Assembly (NCBI GenBank): GCA_050084985.1
Contig: JBITNC010000001.1
Span: 130,696,001 to 130,760,000 of the forward strand
Direction of reading: 5' to 3'
Length of the DNA stretch: 64,000 nt
Origin: Nageia nagi
Lineage: Eukaryota > Pinophyta
The notes beneath the pieces are model-generated. The model was not told the origin of the DNA, did not search any database, and worked only from the letters and a program-made list of their open reading frames with translations. A program made the translations under genes and the position numbers. Positions within the stretch are counted from its first letter, which is position 1, and each line of letters starts with the position of its first letter. Below, one piece after another: positions 25,492 through 36,465 of the stretch.

Positions 25492-26074
25492 TTCTTAATC
25501 TTGGCTATGGACTGCTACCTGTGCTGTAATGCCTAGATTGTAAATTTCTTATTTTAATTATTTATTTGTTATCTCTTTCCTATAACTCTCCATCTCTTTA
25601 TTTCTTTCCTATTACTTTTGACCTTAAATATAGATAGGAACCAGCTTATAAATTGAAGATTAAGTAGAATACTAACATGAGTGCATCCCCACCACCTTCT
25701 ATTCTTTCAAGGAATCTACTATTACGAGAAGTGGAGAACATGACCAGACCACACCCTTGAGGTTACACTATCAAGACTCTTTAAAACAAGGGGCAAAGTT
25801 GAGATACAACATAGTCTATCTAGGAAAATTGTTGAAACTAAAATTAAGTAATTGAGAACCTTGATTTTCTCTAGATTATTTCCAAAGAAAAAAAAATCAA
25901 TAAAAATACATAATAGCTTAATAACTCTAAGTGTTTTAAGTCATTACAAAATATTATAGGGTTAAGAACTCCCCTAACCATTAAGACTTCATTTCAAGAT
26001 TCAATCAAGTAATAGTAAAATAACTTAGTAACTTTTAAATGACTAAAAATATATGATTATATTTTATGCAACAT
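25492..26074 (+). repeat. Left arm of a near-identical inverted repeat (LTR end plus leader)
   Basis: It matches the reverse complement of 30999-31587, with about a dozen substitutions and two or three small indels by hand alignment (roughly 98% identity). Bases 25492-25773 are the last 280 bp of an LTR ending GGTTACA; 25774-26074 are the leader of the attached element (AAAACAAGGGGCAAAGTTGAG and so on). Its left edge follows an (AAT)n run. It probably represents the truncated 5' LTR and leader of element C. Confidence 0.85.
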
Positions 26075-26435
26075 TCAAAGGAAGATATCTTGGATTTCTC
26101 AAATTGTCATACTATTACCCTAGTTTAAATTGACGTGCTTCAAGTTGATTCATTCAATTTATTATCTACCAATCTGTATGATGCTCACATTCCAACATCC
26201 CAAGCATTAATTACCATTAATATATATCAATCACAAACCTTGGATGAATAAAACATCTTACTTGCCCACTAACTTAACACTTAGCTATTTTCAAGCATAC
26301 AAGTTTCCATAGTAACCAAAGCTTAGAGTTTGCAAAGCTAAATTGAGAAAGGAAATATAGAATTATAGAACCTTACAGAGTGTAGATTCTAAGTCCCAAA
26401 TACAAAATAGAGATTCTAAGAAGAGTGCTAACACC

Positions 26436-29400
26436 ATGATAGCTTCTAAACCATTAACTCCAATTGAAATTGAATAAGTGGATGCCAACCTAATTTCCAT
26501 TTAGAAGGAATACCTCGAGAATGCTCTAGGGATCAACTGGACTGAGATGGGGTTGATGAACCACATTGATACATGGAGGGTTGACCCTAATTAAATCCTT
26601 TTGCAACATATGAAGCTTGAAGTTGTTGGAAAAGGAAAATATTTAGTGCACTCAAAAAGAGATGTCATGATTGATTAGGGTTTGGCTTATTATGTTCCTT
26701 ATGAATCTTTCACCTACCCTGAGCTATTGTATTTAGTGGCATATAGGTAAAACCAAAAAGGTTATGAGATAGGGATTTTTAAAGAACAACAACAAAAAGG
26801 GGAATTATAGTTAAAATTTAAAGTGATACTTGATTATTCCTTCGATTCTATTCTTAAAGCATTTGTTGTCCTAGCTGATTGGTCTTTCCATGTAAAGAAA
26901 TAAATTGATTTGAGAAAAGAGAAGAATGATTTTTAAAAAAATGAGGATGAAATGATAAATTAGATTGATGAAATATATCAAGGAAACAACACCATAAAGC
27001 TCCTTCCAAGATAAGAAATTCCTCTATTTGAGAAGAAGATGGATAAAGAGATGTTACAAGCACTAGTGGTTATTTTTGAGAATAAGACCCAAATAGAAGC
27101 AGATGAAGCCATGATGTGTATGTATTACAATATTATAGAAGCACACATCTGCTATGATTTCTCAATTTTTATTTCTAATTAGATAAAAAGATATCTTTTC
27201 AAAATTGAAAAATTAGAGTTCAAACACTCTTCATATCTTTGGTGGCTCTTGATCCATCAAAACCTCGACAAGCTTGAGGAGGCAAGACTACCAATTGAAT
27301 CGATGAACCCAAGTATTGGACCAGTACCAATCAATTTGAGAGTTACAGTTTTGAATAAGTTACATGAGTCATATTATGAGTTTATTAATAAATTCTATGC
27401 AATAATTATAGATATTTTGATAGGAAAGCTCCCTAGTAGACTACGTAAGAGCACTATTTAGGAGCTACAAGAAGGAAATAAAATCGATGATTGATATTTT
27501 CTTAATGGTTGCACTATAATTATTAGGTATGGGTATTATGAAAAACACTTTTTCTTGCATAAATATTTAACCCCTCAATTATATTATATATAAATGGATA
27601 GGAAAATATGTGCCATTAAGACAAATATGGATTCGAGAGTAGTTTTAAATCCATTATAGATATACTGAATTCTATTAAAAATTTCACTCTATTTGAAATA
27701 AGTCATAAAGATAGTATAGTAGAATTTATTGTACAAAATTGTAAACTAGATATGCTATAAGCCCCTTGGATGTATGCCCTTTCAGAGGAAATAATAATAA
27801 TAATAAGGTCAGACAAGAAGTGCACAACCTTTTCCCATGAGCATAGACCTCATGTGGAATATTTTGTAAATAAAACTAAACAAGACACAGAAATGTACCC
27901 TGAATGAGAATTTACATCCTTAAACAAGGCCCAAATGACCCTTGAAGGGATAAAAAAATATAAGAATTGAAAAAATAGGTGGTAAGATTTTGTCCTTAGC
28001 CCAAAGGTCCTTAGCTAGCTAGCAGATTTGGATTGGGGACCTAATAAAATTCATTATTTTACCAAGTTGAGATTTGAGTACACCACAAAAATGCATCATA
28101 TTAAGAATGAATTATTTGAAAAATTTAAATATGATAAGTATTGGGATTCAAAGTATTCTAAAGACCTCTTACTAGAGTTAGGCCAATCTCTTCCTCCTAA
28201 TTTTCAAGGAAAATCAGTTGCAGGAGTGAGATAGATAGATATTGGACAAGCATCTAGTTTAGAAGAACTTGATAAGAATAAAAAACAAAATCCCTCAAAT
28301 ACCACTACTACTTCCTAAGTGTCATGTTTGAACAAAAAATGAGAATTTAAACCCTTGCTCAAAAATAACAAATCCTATAAAAAGAGGAAAAACTAATGAA
28401 GAAACCCCACACTACATAAACATGATCATAAAGGACTCCACCTCCACCTCCCAAAATCATAGAAAAAACCCTAAAGGTTGTTGCAAAGGAGGTAAAAATA
28501 TTTGATGTAGAGGAATTGCAAGAGCCTCAAAACATAGGTACTATTTCCCAGGGGAAATCTTGGAAAAGGAGGAAGTCCTAGAAAAGGAAGAAGTCCTAAA
28601 AGAAGAGCATATGGAAATTCAACAAGGCAAGGGAAATGTACTTGGAGTGGGTAGATCTGTAGCATCTAGAGGCATACTAGGTGATGATGGTGATGATGAA
28701 TTTGAGAAGAAAAGAGACTTTGACCTAATGGACAAGGCTAATGATGAAGATAAGGTCATGGAGGAAGAAGCAGAAAAAGAAGTAAAAATTTAAGATTCTA
28801 CACCTCTAAAGAAAATAGAGCCCACTTAATAGGTCATAATTGCCACCTCAAATGTAAATACTTCTCCTGATTTTTTGATCCCTATAGTCTACCAAGAGGA
28901 AATTAAATCAATTTTTTCTATGCAAATTGTAAAGCCCTTGGGCAACTTTTGTTAATAAACCTCTTGTGCTCCTTAGGCAATAATCAAGAATCTTGATCAA
29001 GGTAATAGAAGTAGGAGATATTAAGATAGCACAAATGTCTTTCAAAGAAGGATAGTTGGATACTACTCCCACAACTATTATTGATATAAATATGCAAAGT
29101 GCTTTAGCTATAGACTAATCCAAAATTCTTATAAATACTTCGATGGTAGTTGGAAAAAGTATTCAGGCCATGGAGGCTAAGGTAGATAGGTTAAATAAAA
29201 AGGTGGTTCAATATAAAAAAAACATTGCTCCCTTAAGGAAAAAACCATTGTAGGGTTGTAAAATAAAAATAAAGAACTACTTGCAAAGCTCAATAAGCAA
29301 AAATTAGAATTTGAGAATAGCTTAGAAGAAAAGAAAGTTGAGTTAGAAAGTATTAATAAATTGATTGAGGATCTCAAATCCTAAGCACAATTATGGATAG

Positions 29401-29589
29401 CCAAAAGGCCAAGCAAGTTGAAGCTGAATTGCAAAGATTCATCCTTTCCTTCTTGTAGAACTTGTGCCCCTATCAAAGATGCTCATTAAAGCTTCATCTA
29501 AACCAATGATTAGGAGTAACAAATAGAGGGTTTTGTTCTCTAGTTGGCAAAGACCCCAAGAGCCACCAGAAGATTGTATTTCTTCATAA
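26436..29589 (+). pseudogene. ORF-X copy 2, large uncharacterised ORF of element C, decayed
   Basis: This is the second copy of the unknown ORF at 131-3942. It starts at ATG 26436 (MIASKPLTPIEIE) and reads about 1,050 codons through stops to a TAA at 29587-29589. The last codons lie inside the first bases of the LTR that begins TGTATT at 29575. Conserved blocks include GLAYYVPYESFTYPELLYL and, in the open frame 28028-28234, HYFTKLRFEYTTKMHHI. The acidic stretch (28560-28793 region, GDDGDDEFEKKRD) and the Lys/Gln-rich coiled-coil-like part (29160-29390) sit in the same order as in copy 1. Relative to copy 1 it lacks about 700 bp (copy 1 positions about 3105-3806), so the helical tail is missing. 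No enzyme motif is seen and the function is unknown. Confidence 0.6.
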
Positions 29590-30058
29590 TTGCACTTTGA
29601 ATATGGGGTAACACATTATCATTCTTTTATTCATCCATTTGTTTCAAGAAATTCTCCCTACTCCCTCCTCCTTTTTCCCTTTTCCATTCAAATGTATTTA
29701 ATCTTTTATTTGAATTGAGTCTAAAGATTTTTGAGTGTTTTCAACATCTAGCTATTGTATATATAAGTCTTGGTCTTAGATATCTTGCCTTAAAAATTTC
29801 TAGTCAAAATCTAGCAGGTGTTGCAATAACTCCTAGTAATAAACTTTAGTCATGTTAACAATAAAAAAGGTTGAGAATTGTATATATAAAAGAGTCATGT
29901 CTAGGAGCAAATGTATCATATCTTGGTAGTATTGTATTATGTATGGGTAGTGAAAGTCTAAGAAAAAGTTTGAGAGTTATTTTAAAAATAGTGTCTAGGA
30001 GTTATTGTAAATATAATATCCGAAAGTTATTGTAAATATAGTGTTTGCGAGTTATTGT
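29575..30058 (+). mobile_element. Truncated 3' LTR of element C
   Basis: It begins TGTATTTCTTCATAATTGCACT and follows the LTR at 18027 closely for about 480 bp, through the 25-bp minisatellite (29965-30058), where homology stops abruptly. The remaining 800 bp of the LTR are missing. Confidence 0.75.
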
Positions 30059-30261
30059 GGATTGTACTCACATACTTGTTCACTTTGTATCAGGTTTATG
30101 CACTTCATGTTTATTTTTTATAATCTCAAATAAAGCATATCATTATACAATCATTATATATTCATAGACCATTTATTTATTTATATTTATTCATACTTGC
30201 ACATTTTGAGATCTACAATAACAATGCTTTAGACTCACATACAAATTTAATCTGAGAAGTG

Positions 30262-30960
30262 AAAAATGATCAATATATAAGGAGTAACCCAATTAGGGTT
30301 GATGAAATGCGATATGTAAATAAAATCTTGTTAAGACAAATTCTTGACAGAGGATGTCCTATAAGAGGGATTGGAAAATATAGTTATCATTATATGTTAG
30401 CAATTGAAATGGAAATGGAAAAACCAAGGAAAGAGGGATTTAATTCATATTTTGATAAGAGGATAGATTAGATGGAATTTGAACTTCACTAAAAATCACA
30501 TAATCATGTGAATGAAAAATCAATAAATAGCTATGATTGGGATATAAAAGTAGTTTCATCATAAATGAATGGCCAACTATCAAAAGAAATTAGTCCAAAT
30601 TTTTTAGATAGAGAATCATTTTACATAGATGTTCCTCATTTATTCTCTAAGGTTGAACTAAAAAATTAATTAAAAAACATTAATGCTCATACTACAAAAA
30701 TTGAAGAGGATTTTTACTACAGATACAAATATACTCACAAGTTACATGGTGTATAAAAATATACAAGGATTAATAACTATACACAAACCATGATCTAAAA
30801 TAATGAATTACAGTTTCCTCTTATTACAAATTGGCAACAACAATATTAGTTAAATAACCCAAACTCTTTCACCTTTAACATTTTCAATGATTACATTAGA
30901 GGTATTTAATTAAAACATGAGAAATGGGAATAATAATGTTCAAAGGATGCAATTGAGAAT
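30262..30960 (+). pseudogene. Unassigned coding-like stretch (ORF-Z)
   Basis: I do not recognise it. From ATG 30262 a 70-codon open frame (MKNDQYIRSNPIRVDEMRYV) continues through TAG/TAA stops for about 230 codons, with sensible composition (HLFSKVELKN, FNIFNDYIRGI). The stops are consistent with decayed Gln codons. It sits between the truncated LTR of C and the inverted leader of E, so it could belong to an older element. No domain motif is visible. Confidence 0.35.
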
Positions 30961-30998
30961 CTCTCAATTTCAACAAGCTTTTGTAGTGAGATTCTAAT

Positions 30999-31587
30999 GC
31001 TACATAAAATATAATCATATATTTTTAGTCATTTAAAAGTTACTAAGTTATTTTACTATTACTTGATTGAATCTTGAAATGAAGTCTTAATGGTTAGGGG
31101 AGTTCTTAACCCTATAATATTTTGTAATGACTTAAAACACTTAGAGTTATTAAGCTATTATGTATTTTTATTGATTTTTTTTCTTTGGAAATAATCTAGA
31201 GAAAATTGAGGTTCTCAATTACTTAATTTTAGTTTCAACACTTGTCCTAGATAGACTATGTTGGATCTCAACTTTGCCCCTTCTTTTAAAGAGTCCTGTT
31301 GATTAGTATAGTGTAACCTCAAGGGTTTGGTCTGGTCATGTTCTCCACTTCTCGTAATAGTAGATTCTTTGAAAGAATAGAAGGTGGTGGGGATGCACTC
31401 ATGTTAGTCTTCTACTCAATCTTCAATTTATAAGCTGGTTCCTATCTATATTTAAGGTCAAAAGTAATAGGAAAGAAATAAAAAGATGGAGAGTTATAGG
31501 AAAGAGATAACAAATAAATAATTAAAATAAGAAATTTACAATCTAGGCATTACAGCACAGGTAGCAGTCTATAGCCAAGATTAAGAA
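30999..31587 (-). repeat. Right arm of the near-identical inverted repeat
   Basis: Reverse-complement partner of 25492-26074. On the minus strand it holds the last part of LTR E (31587 down to 31312) and the leader that follows (31311 down to 30999). An 8-9 bp indel near the LTR/leader junction is the largest difference between the arms. Confidence 0.85.
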
Positions 31588-33341
31588 TAACAAGCTACCT
31601 CATACTTGGGGTCTCATAATCACAATACATAGCCATAACTTGAAGAAAACATTCCACATATAACATTCACAAAAGCAATAATAGTCACTTTATTGCAAGA
31701 GGGAAAAGCATTGCCTATTTGTATTATCACATGTGAATTGCTCTTATAGATTAGGGCAAATTTGCTAGAATGTTTGACCTTCTTGATTTTTAAAAACTAG
31801 CTATTTATACAACTTCTCCCTCCTTGGGTGGTTGGATCTCATTAATATACAATACTACTAGCATTGAATGAAACAACTAAAACAATACCATTTACATAAA
31901 TATTACAATTGTGTTAGATTATATAGTGGATAAGTACTAATCACCATAACTATTTGAACTACCTAGGTATTTGCAACTTCTAGTCAGCCATGCCCATAGA
32001 GCTATAATCCTTCTAACATGTCATTGATTGCTCCTTCCTCAACCCTGTAGCTGATTGAATATAACATTGTTGCTGATTGAAGGTAGCACTGTAATTGATT
32101 GAGAAGTTATTTGATTGTACATTGATTGGTATAATTTGGTTGTATGCTTTATCAACTACTATCTTCTTATTTGTAATCTTTATGATCTCTACTGTGGATG
32201 TTAGTAATCAAAGTAATGATGGTTAATAGACATTATGTTCACTTGAATCGAGAAGAATTGGCATTGTTATGTGGAAATGAGTTGGTTTCAACACATTAAC
32301 AGGGTCCTAAGGGTCAAACACTTAAGATGAAGTGGAATTGAGTTTTCTTTCTCATGCACTACTCTTTTACTTGCTTGGTAGACTCTATGTTCTTCTTTTG
32401 AGCTTTATTGATGATCTAGTTCTTTTGAGACCCACTTATTTTAGCCAAAAATCATGATGTCATCTCTCAAGATCAATAGGCTCTATCAAAATTCTAATTT
32501 CTTTGGGACCCATTGATTTTTTTTAAAAAATGACATCACCTTCTAAAATCATTAGGCTCTATTGATATTCTTCAAAAATTTGCATCGCCATTACTTACTT
32601 TAGGACCCACTAATTTTGATCGACAACTCTAACATCATCTCCCAAAATCATTAGGCTCTATTGATGTTTTTCAAAAGTCTTCACCCACCATTGCTTGCTT
32701 TGAGACCCATTGATTTTGATCAAAACTATGACATCATCTCTCAAAATCATCGAGCTCTACTGATATTCTTCAAAACTCTTCACCCACTATTGCTTGCTTT
32801 GGTATCTACTTATTTTTACTAAAATTTGTGATGTCATCCTTCAAAATCCCCAGGCACTATTGATATTCTTCAAAAATGGAACTCTGAATATGTACAAGTT
32901 TTGAACATTTATGCTAATAATTTCTAAAGACTCTAAGGTGATAAATATGACTTTGAGAACTTTTACATACATGACTTCTTGAGTATACTTGGAGAAGATG
33001 ACATGATTCCCAAAAACTCTCAACTCCTAGTTACTAAAGAATAAAAGAATACAAAATTGACACAAGTCTTATTGACATAACTTATAGGTAACTTGATTTG
33101 TATAATCTTCATGTACTAATAAAAAAAATGACTCTCAACATCCTAAGGAAAAGAAATGAGAAGAGGAGGGATTTATGATGAAAGAATATAAAATTTTACC
33201 ATTCATGAAGACTCTAAAAGAATAATGTCCCTCCAGGCACTCTTATATGCATAGCTCTTGGGTAGTAAAAAAATGAAATAATGAAAAATGAAAAATAATA
33301 GAATTACCCAAATTTTTTGAGTGCTAGTTTGGAGGAATACA
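31312..33341 (-). mobile_element. Full-length LTR of element E, minus strand, 2,030 bp
   Basis: On the minus strand it begins TGTATTCCTCCAAAC at 33341 and ends GAGGTTACA at 31312, the termini of the family seen at 18027-19299. It is the longest member in the window because the internal repeat is present in about five copies (32425-32878) and there is extra repeated sequence with GCTGATTGA motifs at about 32040-32130. Its leader on the minus strand (31311 down to 30999) matches that of element C, so it is a 5' LTR of a C-type element whose remainder is missing or unrecognisable. Confidence 0.75.
32425..32878 (-). repeat. Tandem repeat in LTR E, about 5 units of about 98 bp
   Basis: Units start near 32428, 32504, 32601, 32701 and 32800. 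As written on the plus strand each holds GACCCATTGATTTT, a GACATCATCTC block, GGCTCTATTGATATTCTTC and CACCATTGCTTGCTTT. They are variants of the unit seen three times in LTR A and once in LTR B. Confidence 0.8.
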
Positions 33342-33484
33342 AGTCCTTTTGGCTAAATTTTTCAAGAATACCCTTCTATTAATACATATTTTCATCTTTA
33401 TCCTTTTTTTTTTATTTTGATTTCCCTAAGTATTTGATGAAAGAAATCATCTCAATGTGTATTCTTAATGAATAAACAATTTCC

Positions 33485-33760
33485 ATTGAGTAAGCTCACT
33501 TGTTATTAGATAACTTTAGAACTTGTCAAGTAAGAATATCTACTATCAAGTAAGGGTACAATCTATCAAGTAAGGATTAGCACCATTAGGTAAGCTTTGG
33601 TGTTATTGAATAGGGCTAGATTCTATCAAGTAACTTTAGGACTTATTGGGTAACCATGTATTTTATCAGATAAGGTTGGTCAAGTAAAGAATGTTCTATT
33701 ATATTAGATTCTCTCTTATTGGATAAGGGTATTTTTATTGTCAAACAACCTTGCTACTAT
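33485..33760 (+). repeat. Shorter copy of the (T)ATCAGGTAAG-type array
   Basis: About a dozen units of the same core as at 15437-15845, with the same order of spacers until the internal deletion. Confidence 0.7.
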
Positions 33761-33935
33761 CAATTGATGAGTTATTTTGATTACAATTTTTAGGAACTGA
33801 TATTCAATTATGAGTTATGAAGAATTGGTGTATGTCAATAATCAATAAAAGCAAGATTAATGTCAGAAACTCATATTTAATGCAATAAAAAATAGACATG
33901 TGTATGTTAATTCTTCTACATGTGAGGATATTTTG

Positions 33936-35205
33936 ATGCAAGTCTTAGAAAAGAATACCAATATGGATTAACAGAGGTTGATTCAAACCAAAATAATACT
34001 TAAAGTGATGAAGAGACCATTATTTCTATTGTAGTTATAAAAGGATTATAGTTAGAGTGAGGCTTAAATATATATGCTTTTGTATCAGAGAGGTCACTAA
34101 TACATTATGGAGGCTTTTCATATCTTTAGACTATAGTCCCATCATAAGTTTCATGGATCCCATTTATTAGAAAACCTAATCAAAATAATACTAGAATCGG
34201 GAAGGTAGGCCCTGATAAGTGATGAAGCAATAAAGAAATTTTAGGTAAGACCAATTTCTTGATTGCAGGAGATTAAATATATACCTGATATACACCTAGA
34301 GGAGATAAAGTAAATTTTTAGAAGTATAAAGGCACAAAATTCTACTATGGAGAAGCCTAAAAATTTCAATTAGGACTCTAATGTTTAAAGGATAATATTC
34401 CCAAAGGTACTTCCTAACCCTAATCTTATGCTTTGGCTAATCCAAGCCTATCACCCAACTAATAGGACTTTTAGGAAAATAAATGATGTTACAATATTCT
34501 CCTTGCAAGTTGTGGATTTTAAGAGAGTATTTCATTATAAATTAGATTTTGTATCTATCAATCTATTAGTTTTTTTAGAGAAAAGTGATAATTATATAGC
34601 CAATGATTGGTCTTATCCTTTTCATTTCAACAAGTGAGGATTATGTACATAATTATTTCCATTCCAAAAGGCCTACTTGAAATTAAATTCTACTTCATGG
34701 ATAACCATGATACAAATGCTTTTAGGTATTGAGGACAAGCTTTTGGTTACAAAACATATATTTTCTCTCATGCAAATCAATAGCACTAGTGGAATAATAT
34801 AGATATTTGATTGGAGTGCATGGATATGTGATGAAATTCATAAAGAGTTTACTTAGTTAAAAGAGGCTGTTGAATAGGATGCTTTGATATTACCTAGGTT
34901 CTCATATTATTCCATCCTCATGCATTTCTTATTAGGAAAATTATTAAAAGAAGCATTGTACATGCTAGGAGCTAAATAGGCTAATTGTATTTAGGGTATG
35001 CTACTGAATATCCACAAAACCTTAAGCTCTAGGGGTAGGAGATAATTTTATTCTCATTTATAGCCATTATTGCATGTTGTTATAAAAGGAATACCACTAC
35101 CTTGTATCAACAAATCTTTAGTTTATTTTATGCCAAGTATTGGGGAACATTTTTTCATAGAATATTTCTCTTATGTAAGAATATATAGATCAAAACTCCC
35201 ATAGA
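33936..35205 (+). pseudogene. ORF-Y copy 2, truncated
   Basis: ATG 33936 corresponds to ATG 16166. The frame KVMKRPLFLL, EAFHIFRL, HHKFHGSHLLE, LEEIK, MLWLIQAYHPTNRTFRKIND matches copy 1 codon by codon. An open part lies at 34428-34637. Several positions that are TAG/TAA in copy 1 are CAG/CAA here, and the reverse. Homology ends near 35205, so the last 190 or so codons are lost. Function unknown. Confidence 0.6.
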
Positions 35206-35689
35206 ATATTTATTATTATAAGTATCAAGTAATGAATGAACATTTCTTCTACATTATTTAGTACATGATTTTCATAGTATGTGTTAGTTGAGTGATTAAA
35301 AGTGGGTCTAATATTCTTCATTATTTGTTAGTGTTGGTTAAACTATGTGATATAATGGATAAAACACCAGTATACACTTTGGTTTAGGTTGGTTATAGGT
35401 ATTAGGTCATTCTCTCTTTAAGAAAATGTTATTTCCCTTTTGAATTGAATAGAAATTGTTGATCTCAAATCTTAACATATTATACTTAGTAGAGATCGAA
35501 TATGTGTTAGAATCCCAGGTTTATTAATACTTCAATATGTTTAGTTTCATTATCATATGATTTAGACTACCTAAAATGGAGGTTATTGTTGGATAACCTC
35601 ATATACATGTTGATACCTAGGAGGATTAGCATCTAGTGATATTCATTTGAGAATATTATTCAAAGGGTTGTTAATCTTTATCAAAATAG

Positions 35690-36465
35690 ACACATGAATG
35701 ATAAAGGTATAAAAATATTACACTCTAGATGCTTGTTTCCAAATCTAATTAAGATTGATATGGGATTTTGTTAAGATTGTGTATATGGTAAACAAAGGAG
35801 AATTAATTTTCTAAAAGTTGATAAAGAAAAGAAAAGTAAAAAGTTATATTTAGTTCATACAGATGTGTGGTATCCTTCACAAATTTGCTCACTTGGTGGC
35901 TCATCTTAATTTGTTACTTTTATTGATGAATCTACTAAAAAGGCATGGGTGTATTACATTAAGAGTAAATATGATGTATTTGAAATATTTAATATCTGGA
36001 AGGCATTAAATGAAAATGAGATAAGTTTAAAGTTGAAATGTATCAATCTAGCAATGGTGGTGAATTTTACAATAAAGAGTTTGATATATTTTATTCACAT
36101 AATGGCATTATAAGAATTAAGGTATTTCTTAGAACTCCATAAGAAAGGGAGGTTGTAGAAAGAATGAATAGGACTATCTTGGAAAGGGATAAAAGCATGA
36201 AGATACATATTGGATTACCTTTGAATATTTGGCCTATGTTGTTGATATTGTTGTTTACTTGATTAACAAGGGTCCATTTATGGCATTATATGGAGGCATT
36301 CTATAGGATATGTGGACAGGTAAAAAGGTGAACTACTCATTCCTAAGAGTATTTGGTTGTGAAGCATTTGCACATATTGATCAAGAGTATATCAATAAAC
36401 TTGATGAAAAGTCAAAAGAATGCTACTTCATTGGATATGGTATTGATGGTTTGGATTAAAGATTA
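35690..36465 (+). pseudogene. Ty1/copia integrase fragment (H), interrupted by element G
   Basis: From about 35690 the frame reads RHMNDKGIKILHSRC, then GFC*DCVYGKQRRINF (the second half of the HHCC zinc-binding motif, Cys pair kept), LVHTDVWYPSQICSLGG (catalytic Asp kept), FVTFIDESTKKAWVYYIKSK, and after frame shifts VVERMNRTILE-like and FGCEAFAHID sequence. It ends with CYFIGYGIDGLD at about 36420-36456, which in copia continues with YRLW. Exactly there the gypsy LTR begins, showing that G inserted into this copia copy. Protease, RT and RNase H are not seen on either side. Confidence 0.8.

Larger units (their letters stand above)
25492..30058 (+). mobile_element. Element C: presumed non-autonomous LTR retrotransposon carrying ORF-X
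   Basis: A partial LTR, a leader, ORF-X copy 2 and a second truncated LTR lie in order on one strand with no gag-pol domain between them. The LTRs are of the same family as those of element B. I infer a non-autonomous partner that used B-type proteins. The alternative is that ORF-X was the 3' ORF of a complete element whose pol was deleted. Element A (1-5799) would be a second member whose 5' part lies outside the window. Confidence 0.5.
33366..35205 (+). mobile_element. Element D', second copy of the D region, truncated
   Basis: Homologous to 15327-17450. The match begins at AATACCCTTC, exactly where D starts after its presumed LTR end, so the boundary is probably a real element junction. 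D' lies directly beside the 5' end of inverted LTR E (24 bp away). The splice-donor-like array is shortened (33485-33760), with about 280 bp missing relative to D, the join reading ACTATCAATTGATGAG. The copy ends near 35205, within ORF-Y. Confidence 0.7.
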
